Shown: piece after piece, positions 44,970 to 53,756 of the stretch
How positions within the stretch are numbered: position 1 is the first letter of the stretch
Layout: the number at the start of each line of letters is the position of its first letter
Assembly (NCBI RefSeq): GCF_023718305.1
Contig: NZ_QEYO01000007.1
Location: forward strand, 152,738-216,737
Direction of reading: 5' to 3'
Length of the DNA: 64,000 nucleotides
From: Gramella sp. AN32
GTDB taxonomy: Bacteria > Bacteroidota > Bacteroidia > Flavobacteriales > Flavobacteriaceae
Notes under the pieces: model-generated
The model's database searches: none
Seen by the model: only the letters and a program-made list of their open reading frames with translations
What the model was told of the DNA's origin: nothing
Program-made: the position numbers and the translations under genes

Positions 44970-45584
44970 GTGCTCAAAAACGTCAGTTTTGTGATTTTGG
45001 TTCTAAAAATGTGCTTCATTTTTGGACAAGAAACGAGTGCTCAAAAACGAATTGTAATTGATGTTGGACACGGCGGAAAAGATGCTGGTACAATCGGAAT
45101 AAATGGCATCCAAGAAAAGGATGTGGTACTATCTATTGCAAATGAGATTTTAAGCATAAATCAAAAGCCAGAAACACCTTTAGATATTTATTTGACTAGA
45201 TATAAAGACACTTTAATTTCATTATCAGACAGAACCAAACTGGCCAAAGCCTTAAATGCTGATTTGTTTGTGTCTTTACATTGTAACCATTCTGATAATC
45301 CAGATGCAAGAGGTATTGAGGTTTATACTTTGAGAAAACAAGAAAGGTTCTCGAAGGAATCGGTATTTGCAGGCTATAAAATTGAAAGAGCCCTTTGTAA
45401 AACAATAGGCTATGAAAGTAGAGGTGTGAAGTTTGCAAACTTTCAGGTGCTGAGGGAAACATCAGATTATTGTCCTGCGGTACTAATAGAATTGGGTTTT
45501 TTAAGCAATGTAGATGAAGCTCAGTATTTAATGAGAAAAGAAAATGTGCTCGCCATTGCGCTATCTATTTTAAAGAAATTATAA
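44970..45584 (+). CDS. N-acetylmuramoyl-L-alanine amidase (Amidase_3)
   Basis: The enzyme cleaves the amide bond between muramic acid and the stem peptide of peptidoglycan. Zinc and catalytic motifs are IDVGHGGKDAG near residue 33, FVSLHCNHSDN near residue 100 and VLIELGFLSN near residue 175. The GTG at 44970 gives a good signal peptide (hydrophobic VSFVILVLKMCFIFG); the frame is open from 44883. In flavobacterial ICEs this gene often stands opposite traE and probably opens the cell wall for the transfer channel. Confidence 0.85.
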   Translation: MLKNVSFVILVLKMCFIFGQETSAQKRIVIDVGHGGKDAGTIGINGIQEKDVVLSIANEILSINQKPETPLDIYLTRYKDTLISLSDRTKLAKALNADLFVSLHCNHSDNPDARGIEVYTLRKQERFSKESVFAGYKIERALCKTIGYESRGVKFANFQVLRETSDYCPAVLIELGFLSNVDEAQYLMRKENVLAIALSILKKL

Positions 45585-45600
45585 CTTAAAAAATGAGGTT

Positions 45601-45687
45601 ATGAAAGAACTATTCATCGAAATTATTAGAAGCATAAAGCAACTTATTTTTGCTTATTTCAGAGAGATTAAGAATTTAATGCGATAA
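45601..45687 (+). CDS. Possible 28-residue amphipathic peptide
   Basis: An ATG frame 16 bp after the amidase stop encodes MKELFIEIIRSIKQLIFAYF and eight further residues, an amphipathic or membrane-binding helix. There is no homology argument. Spacing suggests co-transcription with the amidase gene. Confidence 0.3.
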   Translation: MKELFIEIIRSIKQLIFAYFREIKNLMR

Positions 45688-45747
45688 AATAATTTTGACG
45701 ATTTAAAAATTAATCGTAATATTGCAATGAATTAATATAATAACGAA

Positions 45748-46080
45748 ATGGGATTGGCGAAAACCGAAATATTTACAGATGAGCAAAACCAAATATCGGT
45801 CTTTGCGAAAGCATTTGGTCATCCAGCAAGAGTAGCCATATTACAACACCTTTTTAAAATCGATACGTGTTTCTGTGGCGATTTAGTAAAGGAAATAGGT
45901 TTGGCACAACCCACAATTTCCCAACACCTCAAAGAATTAAAATATTTAGGTCTTATAAAGGGAACAGTTGAAGGTACAAGTGTTTGCTATTGTATAGATA
46001 TGGACAACTGGAAAGAAATGAAGGATATTATGACAGTATTTTTAGGACAAGATTTGTTGCCAAAAAATGAATGTTGCTAA
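45748..46080 (+). CDS. arsR: ArsR-family arsenite-responsive repressor
   Basis: The 110-residue winged-helix protein has the recognition helix AQPTISQHLKELKYLGLI. The cysteine pair in DTCFCGDL (Cys41, Cys43) matches the ELCVCDL metalloid site of classic ArsR. A further pair, Cys80/Cys82, and a C-terminal Cys109-Cys110 add possible As(III) ligands. It leads the operon that ends in acr3 and should repress it until arsenite binds. Confidence 0.9.
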   Translation: MGLAKTEIFTDEQNQISVFAKAFGHPARVAILQHLFKIDTCFCGDLVKEIGLAQPTISQHLKELKYLGLIKGTVEGTSVCYCIDMDNWKEMKDIMTVFLGQDLLPKNECC

Positions 46081-46120
46081 AAAAATTTAAACCATTTAAT
46101 CGTTTTATTGCGATAAAATT

Positions 46121-46586
46121 ATGAAATTATCACAAATTAAACAAAAGCTTACCCAATTGGACAGGATTGCTTTCCAACTACCTAATGGCGATTTAGTACC
46201 CAACCATTTTCACGTTACCGAAGTAGGTAAGATTACAAAACACTTTATCGACTGTGGTGGAACGGTACGTAATGAAGAAGTTGCCAATTTTTAACTGTGG
46301 AATGCAAACGATTATGACCACAGGTTGCATCCAGAAAAACTTGAGCATCATTGAACTTTCAGAAAAAATATTGGGTATCGAAGATTTAGAAATTGAAGTG
46401 GAATACCAAGCCGAAACTATAGGAAAATTTGGACTCGATTTTGACGGAAACAATTTCTTGTTGACATCTAAACAAACCGACTGTTTGGCTAAAGACCAAT
46501 GCGGTATTCCAACGGAAAAATCAAAAATGGAATTATCGGAAATTCAAGCAACTAATTCTTGCGCACCAAGTAGCGGTTGTTGTTAA
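46121..46586 (+). pseudogene. Broken DUF6428 gene of the arsenic operon
   Basis: The frame starts MKLSQIKQKLTQLDRIAFQ and stops at a TAA (46292-46294) where glutamine is expected. It reads on as LWNANDYDHRLHPEKLEH to about 46348, and then the homology jumps to the +1 frame (IIELSEKILGIEDLEIEVE) to 46586. Two lesions, a nonsense and a frameshift, make a functional full-length product unlikely. The intact 3' part ends in a cysteine-rich SCAPSSGCC. DUF6428 proteins accompany arsR in many Bacteroidota; the role is unknown. Confidence 0.8.
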
Positions 46587-46606
46587 ACTTAAAAAATTTA
46601 ATAGTT

Positions 46607-47380
46607 ATGAAAATTATTCTGTTTAGTGATATTCACTCAAACTTACCTGCGTTGCAGGCCTTTTTCAACGATGTGGATAAAAGGAATGCAGACGCAATTT
46701 ATTGTCTTGGCGATTTAGTGGGCTACAATATCTGGCCAAATGAGGTTGTCCAAGAAATAAGAAAAAGAAAAATTCCAACAATTGCGGGAAACTATGATTT
46801 TGGTATAGGCAGAAAAAGTGATGATTGCGGTTGTGCCTACAAGACAGAGGAAGAAAAAGCCAATGGTGCGGTTTCTATTTCGCTAACCAACGAATTGATA
46901 AACGATGATAACAGAGCCTATTTGAGAACGCTACCAGCTCATATCAAATTGGAATTTCAATTAAATGAAGACCAGTTGAATGTGCTACTGGTACACGGAA
47001 GTCCACGAAAAATAAATGAATATCTCTTTGAGGACAGGGCAGAGAAAAGTATGATACGGATAATGGAACAAGCCGATGCTGACATTATGTGCTTTGGCCA
47101 TACTCATAAACCCTATCACAGAACATTCAATTCGGCAGATGAAAACACCCCACATTTTAGACACGCTATCAATATTGGTTCAATAGGCAAACCAAAGGAC
47201 AGCGATAACCGAGGTAGCTATGTTATTCTGGAAATCAACGAAAATGCTTCTGTTTTGGACAAAGACAGTATTTCGGTAGAATTTGTAAAATTTGAATACG
47301 ATATTGAAAAAGCAGCAAAAGCGGTCGAAGACAGTATTTTGCCAAACAGTTATGCAGAAAATTTGAGAAACGGATATTAA
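46607..47380 (+). CDS. Calcineurin-like metallophosphoesterase (YfcE-type)
   Basis: The 257-residue enzyme keeps the dimetal motifs FSDIHSN (residues 5-11), GDLVGYN, GNYD, VHGSPR and GHTHKP. It belongs to the YfcE/MJ0936-like phosphodiesterases, with an unusual insert around DDCGCAYKTEEE carrying CxC-type cysteines (Cys-Gly-Cys near residue 78). It lies 20 bp after the broken DUF6428 gene and 12 bp before the GcvH-like gene, so it is part of the arsenic operon. The substrate is unknown. Confidence 0.85.
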   Translation: MKIILFSDIHSNLPALQAFFNDVDKRNADAIYCLGDLVGYNIWPNEVVQEIRKRKIPTIAGNYDFGIGRKSDDCGCAYKTEEEKANGAVSISLTNELINDDNRAYLRTLPAHIKLEFQLNEDQLNVLLVHGSPRKINEYLFEDRAEKSMIRIMEQADADIMCFGHTHKPYHRTFNSADENTPHFRHAINIGSIGKPKDSDNRGSYVILEINENASVLDKDSISVEFVKFEYDIEKAAKAVEDSILPNSYAENLRNGY

Positions 47381-47392
47381 AACCTCGTAAAA

Positions 47393-47773
47393 ATGGAAAC
47401 CTCTAATAATATATATTTTTCCAAAGAGCACACTTGGATAAAAATTGAAAACGAAACAGGAACAGTTGGGATTACCCCTTTTGCCCAAAGCGAGCTTGGG
47501 GAAATAGTTTATGTTGACCTGCCCAACATTGGCGATGAATTTAAACAAGATGAAGTATTTGGCTCTGTAGAGGCACTAAAGACGGTTAGCGATTTGTTTA
47601 TGCCCTTAATGGGCGAAGTGATGGCCATTAATGAGGATTTACTCGAAAATCCCACGCTTGTAAACGAAAAACCTTTTGATGAAGGATGGATGATTAAAAT
47701 AAAAATTAAGGATTTGGAAGAACTTTCAAATCTTTTGAGCGAAGAGGACTATCAAAAAAATATCGAAAAATAA
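47393..47773 (+). CDS. GcvH-like lipoyl carrier protein in the arsenic operon
   Basis: The 126-residue protein is a glycine-cleavage H-type lipoyl domain. [12 protein letters not shown] opens it, [19 protein letters not shown] follows, and the lipoyl-lysine motif [12 protein letters not shown] puts the modified lysine at Lys63. None of the glycine cleavage genes (gcvT, gcvP) is nearby; it lies between the phosphoesterase and acr3, 1 nt before acr3. A role in arsenic handling through the lipoyl dithiol is inference. A displaced housekeeping gcvH is the alternative. Confidence 0.88.
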   Translation: METSNNIYFSKEHTWIKIENETGTVGITPFAQSELGEIVYVDLPNIGDEFKQDEVFGSVEALKTVSDLFMPLMGEVMAINEDLLENPTLVNEKPFDEGWMIKIKIKDLEELSNLLSEEDYQKNIEK

Positions 47774-47774
47774 T

Positions 47775-48833
47775 ATGGCCAATAAAAAATTAAGCTTTCT
47801 CGACAGTTACCTAACATTATGGATTTTTATAGCAATGGCATTGGGCGTGGGTATCGGCTATTTTGCGCCATCCTTTCCAGAAATAGTCAATTCCTTCAGC
47901 AGCGGTAGTACAAATATCCCTATTGCCATCGGTTTGATTTTAATGATGTACCCACCTTTGGCAAAAGTCAATTATTCACTTTTACCAAAAGTTTTCAGAA
48001 ATACAAAAATCCTTTCCATTTCGCTTATACTCAATTGGATTATTGGACCTGTTTTAATGTTCGTTTTGGCAATCACGTTCTTAAGAGATTATCCCGAATA
48101 TATGGTCGGACTGATTCTAATTGGTTTGGCTCGATGTATAGCTATGGTTTTGGTTTGGAACGACCTTGCGGAAGGAAGCAGCGAATATGGCGCGGGATTG
48201 GTAGCCTTGAACAGTATTTTTCAAGTATTTGCATACAGCTTTTATGCGTGGATATTTATTACCGTTCTTCCGCCTTATTTTGGATTTGAAGGTGCTATTG
48301 TAGATATTTCGATAGCCACGATTGCCGAAAGTGTTGCAATCTATTTGGGAATCCCTTTTGTTATGGGAATTTTGAGCCGACTGATTTTGGTAAAACTTAA
48401 AGGCGAAGAATGGTACACCCAAAAGTTTATCCCGACAATTTCACCAATTACATTGATTGCACTTTTATTTACGATTGTAATAATGTTTTCTTTAAAAGGC
48501 GAGCTCATTGTAAAAATTCCGATGGATGTCGTGATTATAGCAATTCCCTTGCTTATCTATTTTGCCTTAATGTTCATTATTGGATTTTTCGTTACCAAGG
48601 CAACAGGTGCAGAATATGACAAGACAACTTCCGTAGCTTTTACCGCAGCAGGCAATAATTTTGAATTGGCAATTGCAGTTGCAATCGCCGTTTTTGGACT
48701 GAATTCAGGACAAGCATTTGCAGGAGTAATTGGTCCATTAGTTGAAGTTCCTGCCTTGATTTTATTGGTTCGTGTTTCCTTTTGGTTGCGGAAAAAATAT
48801 TACGGAAAGGCCCGAGCTCTAAACGAATGTTAG
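47775..48833 (+). CDS. ACR3-family arsenite efflux transporter
   Basis: The 352-residue inner-membrane protein has ten predicted membrane helices. The conserved helix [16 protein letters not shown] places the essential cysteine at Cys121, and a late helix reads [27 protein letters not shown]. It expels As(III) from the cytoplasm. It starts 1 nt after the lipoyl carrier gene, indicating tight co-translation. It is the ACR3 rather than the ArsB type. Confidence 0.93.
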   Translation: MANKKLSFLDSYLTLWIFIAMALGVGIGYFAPSFPEIVNSFSSGSTNIPIAIGLILMMYPPLAKVNYSLLPKVFRNTKILSISLILNWIIGPVLMFVLAITFLRDYPEYMVGLILIGLARCIAMVLVWNDLAEGSSEYGAGLVALNSIFQVFAYSFYAWIFITVLPPYFGFEGAIVDISIATIAESVAIYLGIPFVMGILSRLILVKLKGEEWYTQKFIPTISPITLIALLFTIVIMFSLKGELIVKIPMDVVIIAIPLLIYFALMFIIGFFVTKATGAEYDKTTSVAFTAAGNNFELAIAVAIAVFGLNSGQAFAGVIGPLVEVPALILLVRVSFWLRKKYYGKARALNEC

Positions 48834-48878
48834 CTAAAACTGTTAAAACACTGGAAAGAATTGATGTACAATTCTCTT

Positions 48879-49919
48879 TCAGCAAAGTAATTTTTTTCTT
48901 TTTAACCAGATGAAATATCCTGATATGGATAAAAAAGGACCGGAAAGCCCAACGAAACAGTACAAAACTTTACTGATCCAACCTCCATATTGTCCAAAAT
49001 GAAGGGGCAGGATGCTACTATTGAACTTAGTGATAAAGCTAGCCTCATTAATTTTATCGATACTGACAATAGCTCCAGTTATATAATCAACGGAAAACTT
49101 ATTGTAATATTTACTTAGGTAAAACGCATCCTCTTCGAAAGTTCCATTAAAAACTATTTTACCTTTTTCTGAAGAAGGCAATCGTATATAGGTGGCTTTG
49201 AAGTTGGGTTCTTCTTTTTTGATTTTAGTTAAAGATGCCTCTAAAGATGTTTTTAATATGGGAGGCGAAGGTTTTACACCTTCCCTTAATCCTGAATTAA
49301 CAACTTTATACGCTAAGAAAATACCCGTGAATACAATTACAAGATTCAATAATAACGCCCAAACCCCCACATATCGATGTAGGGCTGAGTAGAAAGTTCT
49401 TTTATTGGTGCTTTTTAATTTTACTTGAAATAAAAGTGTTTTGACAATCATTTTACGATAAAGGATAATCCCTGTAAGCAGAGATAGAAAAAAGGCAATC
49501 CCTGCAAAGAACACTAAAAACCTACCAATAATCCCGGTATGTAATGAATAATGGAACTTTAAAAGCCATTTGGTAAAATGGGTGTTGGCATTTATAGTTT
49601 TGATAATATTACCGGTACTGGGATGAACAAAAACATATTTTCTTGCTTCCGGTCTTCTTATATTGAATAAAATAGTTTTGCCTTTCTCAAACTTGATTAT
49701 CCTGGTATCCCAATTAGGAAATTTATCCTGAACCGTTGCTGTGGCTTTGTCTAATTGTAAGTCGGTAGTATTGATTTCAGCCTCATACTTATTAAAAAGC
49801 AGATGGTCTATGTCTTCAGTAAAGATTAATACAGAGCCCGTAATACCCATAACGAACAAGAATACACCTGCAACGATCCCGAAATAGGAGTGGTATTTTA
49901 ATAGGGTTCTGTTGTTCAT
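48879..49919 (-). CDS. PepSY-associated TM helix protein (siderophore/iron reductase-like)
   Basis: The 346-residue protein has four membrane helices: one at about residues 12-35, two near 140 and 190, and one C-terminal in VGLSGPFLSISGYFIWL. HSYFGIVAGVFLFVMGITG and LHRYVGVWALL are the family's histidine-bearing signatures. Members often act with TonB receptors in ferric-siderophore reduction. It lies 10 bp downstream of the TonB receptor gene, which supports that pairing. Confidence 0.82.
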   Translation of the reverse strand: MNNRTLLKYHSYFGIVAGVFLFVMGITGSVLIFTEDIDHLLFNKYEAEINTTDLQLDKATATVQDKFPNWDTRIIKFEKGKTILFNIRRPEARKYVFVHPSTGNIIKTINANTHFTKWLLKFHYSLHTGIIGRFLVFFAGIAFFLSLLTGIILYRKMIVKTLLFQVKLKSTNKRTFYSALHRYVGVWALLLNLVIVFTGIFLAYKVVNSGLREGVKPSPPILKTSLEASLTKIKKEEPNFKATYIRLPSSEKGKIVFNGTFEEDAFYLSKYYNKFSVDYITGAIVSIDKINEASFITKFNSSILPLHFGQYGGWISKVLYCFVGLSGPFLSISGYFIWLKRKKLLC

Positions 49920-49929
49920 TAAATTACTA

Positions 49930-52281
49930 CTATAAGTTTACAGTAAGAGATACATTAAATTGCGTCCCATTTGCCTTAATGTAATTGGAATCCCTTGCAT
50001 TCCATTGAGAAATTGGGGGATAGTAATCTTCATTCAATAGATTTCTAACTCCAACGCCTATTTCCGTAGTAGGGGTAAGTTGATAATTTGTTGTAAGGTT
50101 AAATATATTAAAGCTGTTGACCGGGCCTTTACCATAAGTATATCCTCCATTTTCATTAGGATCAAAGCGATTTCTGTCGCCACTGTAAATATGTGTTAGG
50201 CGTGCATCGAATTTATTTGCCAACTTGTAGGACAAGTAAGAAACTAGTTTTAATGGTGGAATTCTATCGCCCCCTATAAAAGTGTTATAATCTCCATTGT
50301 CCTGAGTATCTATTTTCCCTTCTGTGTATGAAACCGATGTCCCAAAATTTATATTTCTTGAAAGTTCGGTATCCAAAGAAAGTTCAAATCCATATACCTT
50401 TTCCGGTTGCCTTAAGATTTCGAAGGCACCGCTTGGAGTTTCGCTATAAGTAGAACCTAAATTGGAGGTACTAATAAAATATGCACCGCTCAAACTGGTT
50501 CTTCCTAAATGTGTATTGAAACCAATTTCATAATTATTTGCAATCACGGCTTCAGAATTAATCTGGGTAACGGTATTTTCCGTTGCCGAACGCAATGTTC
50601 TGCCTAAATCGGCAATGGAAAAACTTTGGGAGAAACTAACAAAAGGTTTAAAAACCCTCCATTTGTTATATCGTACCCCAGCATTAAATACCGTGGCATT
50701 GTAGTTCAGTTTTCCCCCTGTTATAGCTATTCCCCCGCTATTAGGAGTTGTTTCACCTAAATTATACCTGGTAAGTGTAGTATAATCTGGAATTTGAATA
50801 TTGATATTTTCAAGTCTAATCCCCGCTTTTAAAACAAAATTTTGATAAAGTGTTTTCAACTGTGCATAAGGCGCAAAATTCGTCATATCCATTTCGGGTA
50901 CCCACTTCCGGCCATCAACTAATTCTTGAGAAGTCTTATCATTTAAAATATCAACTCCATAAAGAATATTTCCATTTACTTCACCGAAGGAATATGGTGT
51001 TTTAAAGTTTAGTCTTGCTCCTTTTTTGACAGATAATATTGAGGACTGTCCACCATCAAAACCTAAGTTGGGATCGTAAAAACTATCTGTATAACCATAA
51101 ACAGTTTTAAAATCTTGCAAATAAAGATTTGACCTAAAATCGGTATTGCCAAAAATATCATCATAATCGTAGATTACTTGTGCATTATGATTATATCTAT
51201 TTCCCTGGTCTTCCCCTAAATCATGGCCAAGAACCCCGATAGTGGGAGTTTCTCCATATACGCCTACCTCGGGAATGTAATCGGAATCTTGATTACTGCT
51301 AAAATAGTTGTACATTAATTCCACCCGTTGTTTTTTGATAATTTGATAATTCAATTTACCAAATAGGCTATACTGACTGGTTTCCCCTAAGCCATAAAAT
51401 GGCGATAAGACCACACCGTTCGCATCTTTGTAGACACCTGTTTGTCTAAAGCTTCCGCTGGTCACATATCCTAATTTATTAAGTTGCCCAGAGAATGTTT
51501 GGGATACGTTAGCACCAACGGTTTTACCAATATCTACCAAAGCTCCTTCTGCCCCAACAGAAGTTGTGCTTTCTAATTTTTTTGTGGTATTGGGTTTTTT
51601 TGTAATGTAGTTTACAATACCTCCATCGGCACCGTTCCCATAAATTGCAGTGGCACCTTTTATAACTTCAATTCTTTCTAGGGTACTGGGATCAATTGTA
51701 TTTACATCTCTTCCGCCCTTACGAAGCGGAGTGGATTGTGGAATTCCATCAATCAATATCAGCATATTTCTTCCTCTTAATGTCTGCCCTGTACTGCTAG
51801 TGCGGTTAGAACTTAATGCTAGGCCTGGTACTTCAGTCAATACATCTGCAACAGAATTGCTTGTTTGGGCCAAGTTTTCGATTTGCCGAGAGTTTAATAC
51901 AGAAACGGAAGAGGGTACTTCGTCTAAAGTTTCACGTGTTCTGTTGGAAGTGATTACCACTTCACTCAACTGTTGGTTTGATCCAGAAAGTACAAAATCA
52001 AGAGTGATAATTTCTTGACTGGAAACGTTTACCGCCTTGGTCTGTGATTTAAACCCTATAAAGAAAACTTTTACAGTATAATTTCCTTTTTCAATATTGG
52101 AAATAGAATACTTTCCATCAATATCTGTAATAGTTCCCCGCTTTGAAGTTAAGGTTATATTAGCACCCATAAGAGGTTCACCGCTTTCATCTTTGACAGT
52201 ACCTGTTAATGTGGTTTGTGCGTATGTAATAGAGCTAAGTAAGCTAAGAGTGGCAAACAATAATTTTAAGTTGATTTTCAT
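49930..52281 (-). CDS. TonB-dependent siderophore-type receptor
   Basis: The 783-residue outer-membrane protein has a signal peptide (residues 1-21, SSITYAQ), a carboxypeptidase-like beta-sandwich (~23-110), a plug domain (~115-230, with a GRNMLILIDGIPQ segment) and a 22-strand barrel ending in QFNVSLTVNL. It imports a substrate, probably a ferric chelate, using TonB energy. TATATTTG at 52304-52311 on the minus strand is a likely -7 box. The substrate cannot be read from sequence. Confidence 0.88.
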   Translation of the reverse strand: MKINLKLLFATLSLLSSITYAQTTLTGTVKDESGEPLMGANITLTSKRGTITDIDGKYSISNIEKGNYTVKVFFIGFKSQTKAVNVSSQEIITLDFVLSGSNQQLSEVVITSNRTRETLDEVPSSVSVLNSRQIENLAQTSNSVADVLTEVPGLALSSNRTSSTGQTLRGRNMLILIDGIPQSTPLRKGGRDVNTIDPSTLERIEVIKGATAIYGNGADGGIVNYITKKPNTTKKLESTTSVGAEGALVDIGKTVGANVSQTFSGQLNKLGYVTSGSFRQTGVYKDANGVVLSPFYGLGETSQYSLFGKLNYQIIKKQRVELMYNYFSSNQDSDYIPEVGVYGETPTIGVLGHDLGEDQGNRYNHNAQVIYDYDDIFGNTDFRSNLYLQDFKTVYGYTDSFYDPNLGFDGGQSSILSVKKGARLNFKTPYSFGEVNGNILYGVDILNDKTSQELVDGRKWVPEMDMTNFAPYAQLKTLYQNFVLKAGIRLENINIQIPDYTTLTRYNLGETTPNSGGIAITGGKLNYNATVFNAGVRYNKWRVFKPFVSFSQSFSIADLGRTLRSATENTVTQINSEAVIANNYEIGFNTHLGRTSLSGAYFISTSNLGSTYSETPSGAFEILRQPEKVYGFELSLDTELSRNINFGTSVSYTEGKIDTQDNGDYNTFIGGDRIPPLKLVSYLSYKLANKFDARLTHIYSGDRNRFDPNENGGYTYGKGPVNSFNIFNLTTNYQLTPTTEIGVGVRNLLNEDYYPPISQWNARDSNYIKANGTQFNVSLTVNL

Positions 52282-52303
52282 TGGTCAATGATTTAATTTT
52301 TGC

Positions 52304-52311
52304 CAAATATA
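52304..52311 (-). promoter_or_regulatory. -7 box of the TonB receptor gene
   Basis: Minus-strand TATATTTG, 23 nt upstream of the ATG. No -33 TTG at proper spacing was seen. Confidence 0.4.
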
Positions 52312-52354
52312 AAAATTATTTTTATTTAGACTTGTTATAAATAGTAAAATTAAT

Positions 52355-53017
52355 TCACCTCCTCTTATCCCCAGCTTTAGTATCAAAAGCAATTAAATTA
52401 AACAATTCCCGCATTCGGCTGCGTACTCGGTTGCCATATCGTTCTTCTAGTTCTTCAGCATTGAGATTAGTGGTGGCGTGGGTTTTACTTTTCTTTTTGG
52501 TTTGCAGAAATAATTCGTAACGAGACAAGAGCACTTCTCCCATCACGTTGAGATCCTTGCCATAAAACCTTCCGGCTGGTTCAACACCTAAATCGTCAAA
52601 GCAGAAAAATTTCGTGTTACCATATTCCTCAATAGTCTTAAATCCCAAATGATTAAAACTAAACGCTACATTCCGGCACGGAATCATTTCATATGGTCGT
52701 TGCATTGGTACGATATGTCGCAATAGTTTCATCAAAGTGGTCTTTCCACATCCCACAGGTCCGGAAAGAAGAATGCCCTTGTCAGGATCGATATCATCTT
52801 TCAGGCAATTTTCTTTGTCCTTGATGAAATAGTAGCATAGTTTACGAATGATAACCGTGTCCTCATCATAGATTCTGAATTGTTTGCCAAAAAGTAACTT
52901 TCCCTTGGCATTCAGGTAAATCAGAATCTTATCAAAATCGTAGAGAACGCTTTTGCCATCAAATCTCCCGAGCGAATATTCCACACCACCTTCGATAATT
53001 TTAGAGGGGTTGTCCAT
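52355..53017 (-). CDS. DnaC-like AAA+ helicase loader
   Basis: The 220-residue ATPase has Walker A GPVGCGKT near residue 96, Walker B KFFCFDDLGVE near residue 140 and HATTNLNAEELEERYGNRVRSRM, with sensor and arginine-finger residues, as in DnaC/IstB relatives. The ATG at 53017 is chosen; it lies 17 nt inside the preceding gene. Next to a DnaD/O-like protein it would load the host helicase at the element's origin. Confidence 0.82.
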   Translation of the reverse strand: MDNPSKIIEGGVEYSLGRFDGKSVLYDFDKILIYLNAKGKLLFGKQFRIYDEDTVIIRKLCYYFIKDKENCLKDDIDPDKGILLSGPVGCGKTTLMKLLRHIVPMQRPYEMIPCRNVAFSFNHLGFKTIEEYGNTKFFCFDDLGVEPAGRFYGKDLNVMGEVLLSRYELFLQTKKKSKTHATTNLNAEELEERYGNRVRSRMRELFNLIAFDTKAGDKRR

Positions 53018-53753
53018 AGTCTTTGTTTTTAGTGGTTCGCAAGTTGTCCTTGATTTGGGACGGTTGTTTTTTGTTTGGTTTGTTTTCCTCGGCATATAAC
53101 TCTGTTCTGTCCATCCAGTTTGTGGCCAAGGCACGCCAATCTCTAATTTCATTTCCATCACTTGTTTGCCAGTTCCGAGTTTCATAATGCTCGAAGAATT
53201 TTTTTCCTTCATTAGCATCAAAACTTTTTTCAATAAAAAAATCAATAACGGCCTGCCAGCCCTTTGGTTGTTTTATATTGTTTACTTGTTTGGTATTGTT
53301 TATAGTAGATACCAATGCTTGTCCACTGGTGGGACGGTGCGGGTCCACAGCTTGTCCATTATTGGGATGGTGTTGGTACACAACTGGTTCACGTATGGGA
53401 TGGTAGTGTTCCGCAAGCTGTTCTAATATGGGATTGTACTGTCCCGTCACTGGTTCATCACTTGTCCCTATAATGGACATCTTAATTTTACTGCCCTTAT
53501 ATGGATTATTGGAAGGGAAATAGGAAAGGTAGTTCCAAGAGTCTAAATCGGTAATACACCTATGGTACGTAGATTTTGAGCCTATTTTTGCACATTGCAT
53601 TAAATCCCTTCGGTTGACGTAGAACTCACCTGCAAACCGACTACTGTTCCATTCCTGGAACAGTGCCATATAAAGGCTTATGTGCGTTGGATTGAGGCGG
53701 TCATCAAAAAAGAACTTTTCAAAAGCCGCATTTAGTAGCTTTATATAGTTCAT
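53001..53753 (-). CDS. Replication-initiator-like (DnaD/lambda O-like) protein with internal repeats
   Basis: The 250-residue protein has an N-terminal winged-helix part (residues ~20-90: THISLYMALFQEWN, then RRDLMQCAKIGSKSTYHRCITDL). A repeat region (~102-145) has four 11-residue units with a central Y/H-x-P (GQYNP, EHYHP, YQHHP, DPHRP). A C-terminal helical part (~165-215: WQAVIDFFIEKSFD, WRALATNWMDR) follows. It overlaps the DnaC-like gene by 17 nt. The repeats coincide with 33-bp DNA iterons at 53319-53450. Confidence 0.72.
   Translation of the reverse strand: MNYIKLLNAAFEKFFFDDRLNPTHISLYMALFQEWNSSRFAGEFYVNRRDLMQCAKIGSKSTYHRCITDLDSWNYLSYFPSNNPYKGSKIKMSIIGTSDEPVTGQYNPILEQLAEHYHPIREPVVYQHHPNNGQAVDPHRPTSGQALVSTINNTKQVNNIKQPKGWQAVIDFFIEKSFDANEGKKFFEHYETRNWQTSDGNEIRDWRALATNWMDRTELYAEENKPNKKQPSQIKDNLRTTKNKDYGQPL
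53319..53450. repeat. Four 33-bp iteron-like direct repeats inside the initiator gene
   Basis: Units at 53319-53351, 53352-53384, 53385-53417 and 53418-53450 are directly adjacent and share a core TGGGA-x-x-GT at the same position (consensus TGGGAYKGT). Units 1 and 2 are the most alike. The same core, TGGGATGGT, occurs once more at 54131-54139. 33 bp is about three helical turns, so bound protein would line up on one face. Confidence 0.75.
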
Positions 53754-53756
53754 CTT

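Noticed and set aside
46254..46586. Independent 110-residue ORF between arsR and the phosphoesterase
   Set aside because: Its start lies in shifted frame inside the DUF6428 homology and only the part after about residue 30 looks coding, so it is the 3' piece of a broken gene.
47393..47773. Housekeeping glycine cleavage H protein
   Set aside because: Kept as an alternative only: no gcvT, gcvP or lipoate genes are near, and the gene is 1 nt from acr3 in an arsR-led operon on a mobile element.
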